Shown: positions 3,845 to 6,039 of the stretch, in pieces
Layout of the letters: each line of letters opens with the position of its first letter
How positions within the stretch are numbered: the first letter of the stretch is position 1
Source: Candidatus Nanohalarchaeota archaeon
Lineage (GTDB): Archaea > EX4484-52 > B79-G9
Reading direction: 5' to 3'
Assembly: GCA_003660865.1 (NCBI GenBank)
Contig: QMVA01000096.1
Location: forward strand, 1 to 6,039
DNA length: 6,039 bases
Translations under genes and position numbers: made by a program
The notes under the pieces: generated by a model
What the model was told of the DNA's origin: nothing
What the model saw: only the letters and a program-made list of their open reading frames with translations
The model's database searches: none

Positions 3845-5665
3845 ATGGATGATGTGTTGGCTGAAGCAGACTATTTTTTTGAGGTGTCGTATGAGGTTGC
3901 GAATAAGGTCGGTGGTATCTATACTGTGATTCGCAGTAAGTCTGAGCAGATGCTTAGGTATTATGGCAAAAATTATTATACTGTCGGGTTCTATGACTCT
4001 AAACAGGCGAAAGTTGAGTTTGAGGAGAAGGATTCAAAGGTCTTTGCGGGGACGTTTGCAAAGTTTGAGAAGATGGGTATTAAGTGCCATTACGGGACGT
4101 GGATTTCTGCAAGGGGCAGACCGAATTGTATTCTTTTGGATATTAGCGGGTATCGCGGGCATCTGAATGATATTAAGACTGAGTTGTGGATGAAGTATAA
4201 GATTGATTCTTTGCGGTCTGATTCGTGGTTCGGGGATCCTGTGGTGTGGGCGTATGCATGCGGGATGCTTATCGAGAGTTTGTGCGAGGATCTTCGTCTG
4301 AAGAGGGTTGTTGCGCAGTTCCATGAGTGGATGTCCGGTGCCGGGCTTCTTTATCTGAAGTCGAGGAAGGGGAATGTTGCGACTGTGTTTACTACGCATG
4401 CTACGATGCTTGGCAGGAGTATGGCGAACTTGAGTGATAGTCTTGTCAGGGAGATTGAGGATGGATTGAAGAAGGGCAGGGCTGTGGATCCAAGGAAGTC
4501 TTATGAGTATAATGTTGAGGCGAAGCATCTTACTGAGTGTGCGTGCGCTTCAGAGTGTGATGTTTTTACTACCGTTTCAGAGACGACTGCGCGTGAGGCG
4601 GAATATATCCTTTCGAAGAAGCCGGATGTTGTGCTTCCTAATGGTCTTGAGCTTGGGAAGTACCCGTCGATGGAGGAGTGTATCTATCTGCATCGAAAGT
4701 CTAAGGAGAAGATTCTGGATTTTCTTGCAGGGTATTTTAAGCCCTATTATGAGGTTAATTTGACTGATCCGAGGGTTATGTTTATTTCCGGCAGGTATGA
4801 GGTGCGCAATAAGGGTGTGGATTTGTTTGTGCAGAGTCTTGCTAAGCTTAATTGTGAACTTAAGGAGAAGAAGGATAAGACTGATGTGTTTGCGTTTATT
4901 ATGATTCCTGCGGGTACGAGGAGTGAGAATCATGAGGTGCTTGAGAATCTGTCTTTGTTTTCGGATATCAAGGAGTATGTGGATGATTTGTCTGTGGATA
5001 TCCGTGCGGATATGATTGGTTCGCTTACTTCAGGGAAGACGGAGATGAAGATTTCAGATTATCTTACTGATTACCAGAAGATGGATGTTAAGAAGCTTGC
5101 TTCGGCTTTTAAGTTAAGGGGTGGTGGTGCTGCTCCATTGTGTGCGTTTGAGTTGCAAAATGCAGGGGATGATGTGATTTTGCGGATGCTTAGGGAGAAT
5201 GGGCTTTTGAATAGAGAGGATGATAGGGTGAAGGTGATTTATTATCCTGTGTATCTTTCGAATTCTGATCGGATGCTTTCTTTGAGTTATGATTCGTTTT
5301 TGCTTGGGTGTAGTCTTGGGGTGTTCCCGTCGTTTTATGAGCCGTGGGGGTATACGCCTCTTGAGACGATTGCTAGTGGTGCTTTGACTGTGACTACGGA
5401 TCTTGCAGGATATGGGAAGTTTATGGAGGGTAAGATGAAGGGGATGAAGGATACGGGAATTTATGTCCTTAAGAGGAATAGTAAGAAGGATAATGATATT
5501 GTTGATGATATGAAGGAGATTTTTTATGCTGTTGTGAAGATGGATAAGAGTGAGGTTCTTTCGAGGAAGTATCATGCGAAGAGGTTGTCTTTGCTTGCGG
5601 ACTGGAAGTGTCTTGCGGTGAATTATGTGATTGCGCATAATATGGCGCTTGAGAAGGTTAAGTGA
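3845..5665 (+). CDS. Glycogen synthase, GT3 (eukaryotic-type) family
   Basis: This 606-residue cytoplasmic glycosyltransferase adds glucose from a nucleotide sugar (UDP-glucose in known GT3 enzymes) to the non-reducing end of an alpha-1,4-glucan with retention. Family landmarks run the whole length: EVSYEVANKVGGIYTVIRSK (13-32, donor-site K21-VGG loop), WFGDPVVWAYACG (128-140), QFHEWMSGAG (158-167), FTTHATMLGR (182-191), NVEAKHLTECACASECDVF (223-241), VLPNGL (263-268), SGRYEVRNKGVDLF (315-328) and FPSFYEPWGYTPLE (494-507). E499 and E507 form the retaining-enzyme E-x7-E motif. The C-terminus aligns with the eukaryotic RLSDLLDW region, but most of the arginines that bind glucose-6-phosphate there appear missing. 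It resembles yeast and animal enzymes, not bacterial GlgA (GT5). It is divergent from the debranching enzyme. The ATG at 3845 is preferred for its Shine-Dalgarno; a TTG at 3821 would add eight residues. The coding strand is G/T-rich, with many Val, Gly, Asp and Leu codons. Confidence 0.95.
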   Translation: MDDVLAEADYFFEVSYEVANKVGGIYTVIRSKSEQMLRYYGKNYYTVGFYDSKQAKVEFEEKDSKVFAGTFAKFEKMGIKCHYGTWISARGRPNCILLDISGYRGHLNDIKTELWMKYKIDSLRSDSWFGDPVVWAYACGMLIESLCEDLRLKRVVAQFHEWMSGAGLLYLKSRKGNVATVFTTHATMLGRSMANLSDSLVREIEDGLKKGRAVDPRKSYEYNVEAKHLTECACASECDVFTTVSETTAREAEYILSKKPDVVLPNGLELGKYPSMEECIYLHRKSKEKILDFLAGYFKPYYEVNLTDPRVMFISGRYEVRNKGVDLFVQSLAKLNCELKEKKDKTDVFAFIMIPAGTRSENHEVLENLSLFSDIKEYVDDLSVDIRADMIGSLTSGKTEMKISDYLTDYQKMDVKKLASAFKLRGGGAAPLCAFELQNAGDDVILRMLRENGLLNREDDRVKVIYYPVYLSNSDRMLSLSYDSFLLGCSLGVFPSFYEPWGYTPLETIASGALTVTTDLAGYGKFMEGKMKGMKDTGIYVLKRNSKKDNDIVDDMKEIFYAVVKMDKSEVLSRKYHAKRLSLLADWKCLAVNYVIAHNMALEKVK

Positions 5666-5670
5666 ATGGG

Positions 5671-5722
5671 TTTTTTGGGCTTGCTAACTGATAGATGTGA
5701 GTGTATTTTGAGAGTGTTTTTT
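5671..5722 (+). terminator. Two T6 tracts after glycogen synthase
   Basis: Runs of six T at 5671-5676 and 5717-5722 lie in the 76-base gap after the stop at 5665. Archaeal RNA polymerase often terminates at oligo-T tracts without a hairpin, so these may end the synthase transcript. The strand is T-rich in general, which weakens the case. Confidence 0.35.
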
Positions 5723-5741
5723 AGTAGAAGAGGGTAGTGTA

Positions 5742-6039
5742 ATGTCTGATTCGTTGTATAAGGAGCAGTTGCATGATGTTGTAGTTGAGGCGGTTCGTAA
5801 GTTGCAAAGAAAGCAGTTAGAACAAATGTTACAGGACGTGAAAAGTGTCCGATTATAATACGTGAGAATGACTTGTGCTGTTATCTGTTTCGAGAGTTAT
5901 ATCATCCTAAAAACTATTTGATTAAAACCGAAGTGATGAATGAAGGGCGCCGAAATGACATGGTGTTATTAAATCTGTCTAAATCAGTGCATGAACTTAC
6001 AAGAAATAATACCTTGAAGGAATGGAAGTGCAAGTCGTA
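5742..6039 (+). CDS. Partial, apparently frameshifted gene; possible PD-(D/E)XK fold
   Basis: An ATG at 5742, preceded by GAGGG seven bases upstream, opens a 38-codon frame (MSDSLYKEQLHDVVVEAV..., amphipathic helix) that stops at 5856-5858. The -1 frame is open from 5801 to the window end, but its first usable start is a TTG at 5873. It encodes KCPIIIRENDLCCYLFREL and then a stretch with RRNDMVLLN (D at 5957-5959) and KEWKCKS (E at 6020-6022, K at 6026-6028). Adding one base in the AAAA run at 5841-5844 would join the two smoothly (...LQDVK/KCPIII...). So this is probably one gene broken by a real indel or by a sequence error. The hydrophobic-flanked Asp and a following ExK resemble the PD-(D/E)XK nuclease core, but the family is not recognised and the 3' part is outside the window. 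A nuclease or a nuclease-like non-enzymatic protein are both possible. It follows glycogen synthase by 76 bases, with no evident functional link. Confidence 0.55.

Noticed and set aside
4034..4933. Minus-strand frames of 118-164 codons within the glycogen synthase gene
   Set aside because: They are Arg/His/Leu/Ile-rich shadows of a gene whose conserved motifs cover the whole plus-strand frame.
5666..5737. 23-codon frame starting right after the synthase stop (MGFLGLLTDRCECILRVFFS...)
   Set aside because: It has no clear Shine-Dalgarno and is built around T6 tracts; more likely untranslated 3' sequence.

Overview
The window looks archaeal. The evidence is a pilin-type gene with a class III signal peptide (G|QxxxEYL), AT-rich TATA-like boxes at promoter distance from several starts, and Shine-Dalgarno sequences of the AGGTGA/GGAGGTGA type. 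The eukaryote-like GT3 glycogen synthase beside a stand-alone debranching glucosidase, together with short coding-dense spacing, would fit a small-genome (DPANN-like) lineage. That placement is a guess; no rRNA or other marker gene is present.

Layout: 1-136 is non-coding and holds three inverted repeats, two of them tandem hairpins. 137-889 (minus) encodes a winged-helix plus coiled-coil protein. A compact divergent promoter (about 890-1005) separates it from 1006-1428 (plus), a short secreted pilin-like protein. 1429-1532 is a convergent gap with a small hairpin running into an unusually strong Shine-Dalgarno sequence. 1533-3623 (minus) is an amylo-alpha-1,6-glucosidase (GH133). 3624-3844 is a divergent regulatory region with two TATA boxes, a palindrome and a possible 28-codon leader ORF. 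3845-5665 (plus) is a GT3 glycogen synthase. From 5742 to the window end (plus) lies the 5' part of an unrecognised protein that appears split by a one-base frameshift and carries a D...ExK pattern suggestive of a PD-(D/E)XK nuclease fold.

Two functional units stand out. Glycogen synthase and debranching glucosidase are divergently transcribed from one intergenic region, so synthesis and mobilisation of an alpha-1,4/1,6-glucan store could be controlled together. The winged-helix/coiled-coil protein and the pilin-like protein are also divergent and could be a surface-structure gene with its regulator or partner. No IS element, CRISPR array, tRNA or rRNA was seen. The plus strand is rich in T and G almost throughout, whichever strand is coding, and this visibly shapes the amino-acid make-up of the proteins.
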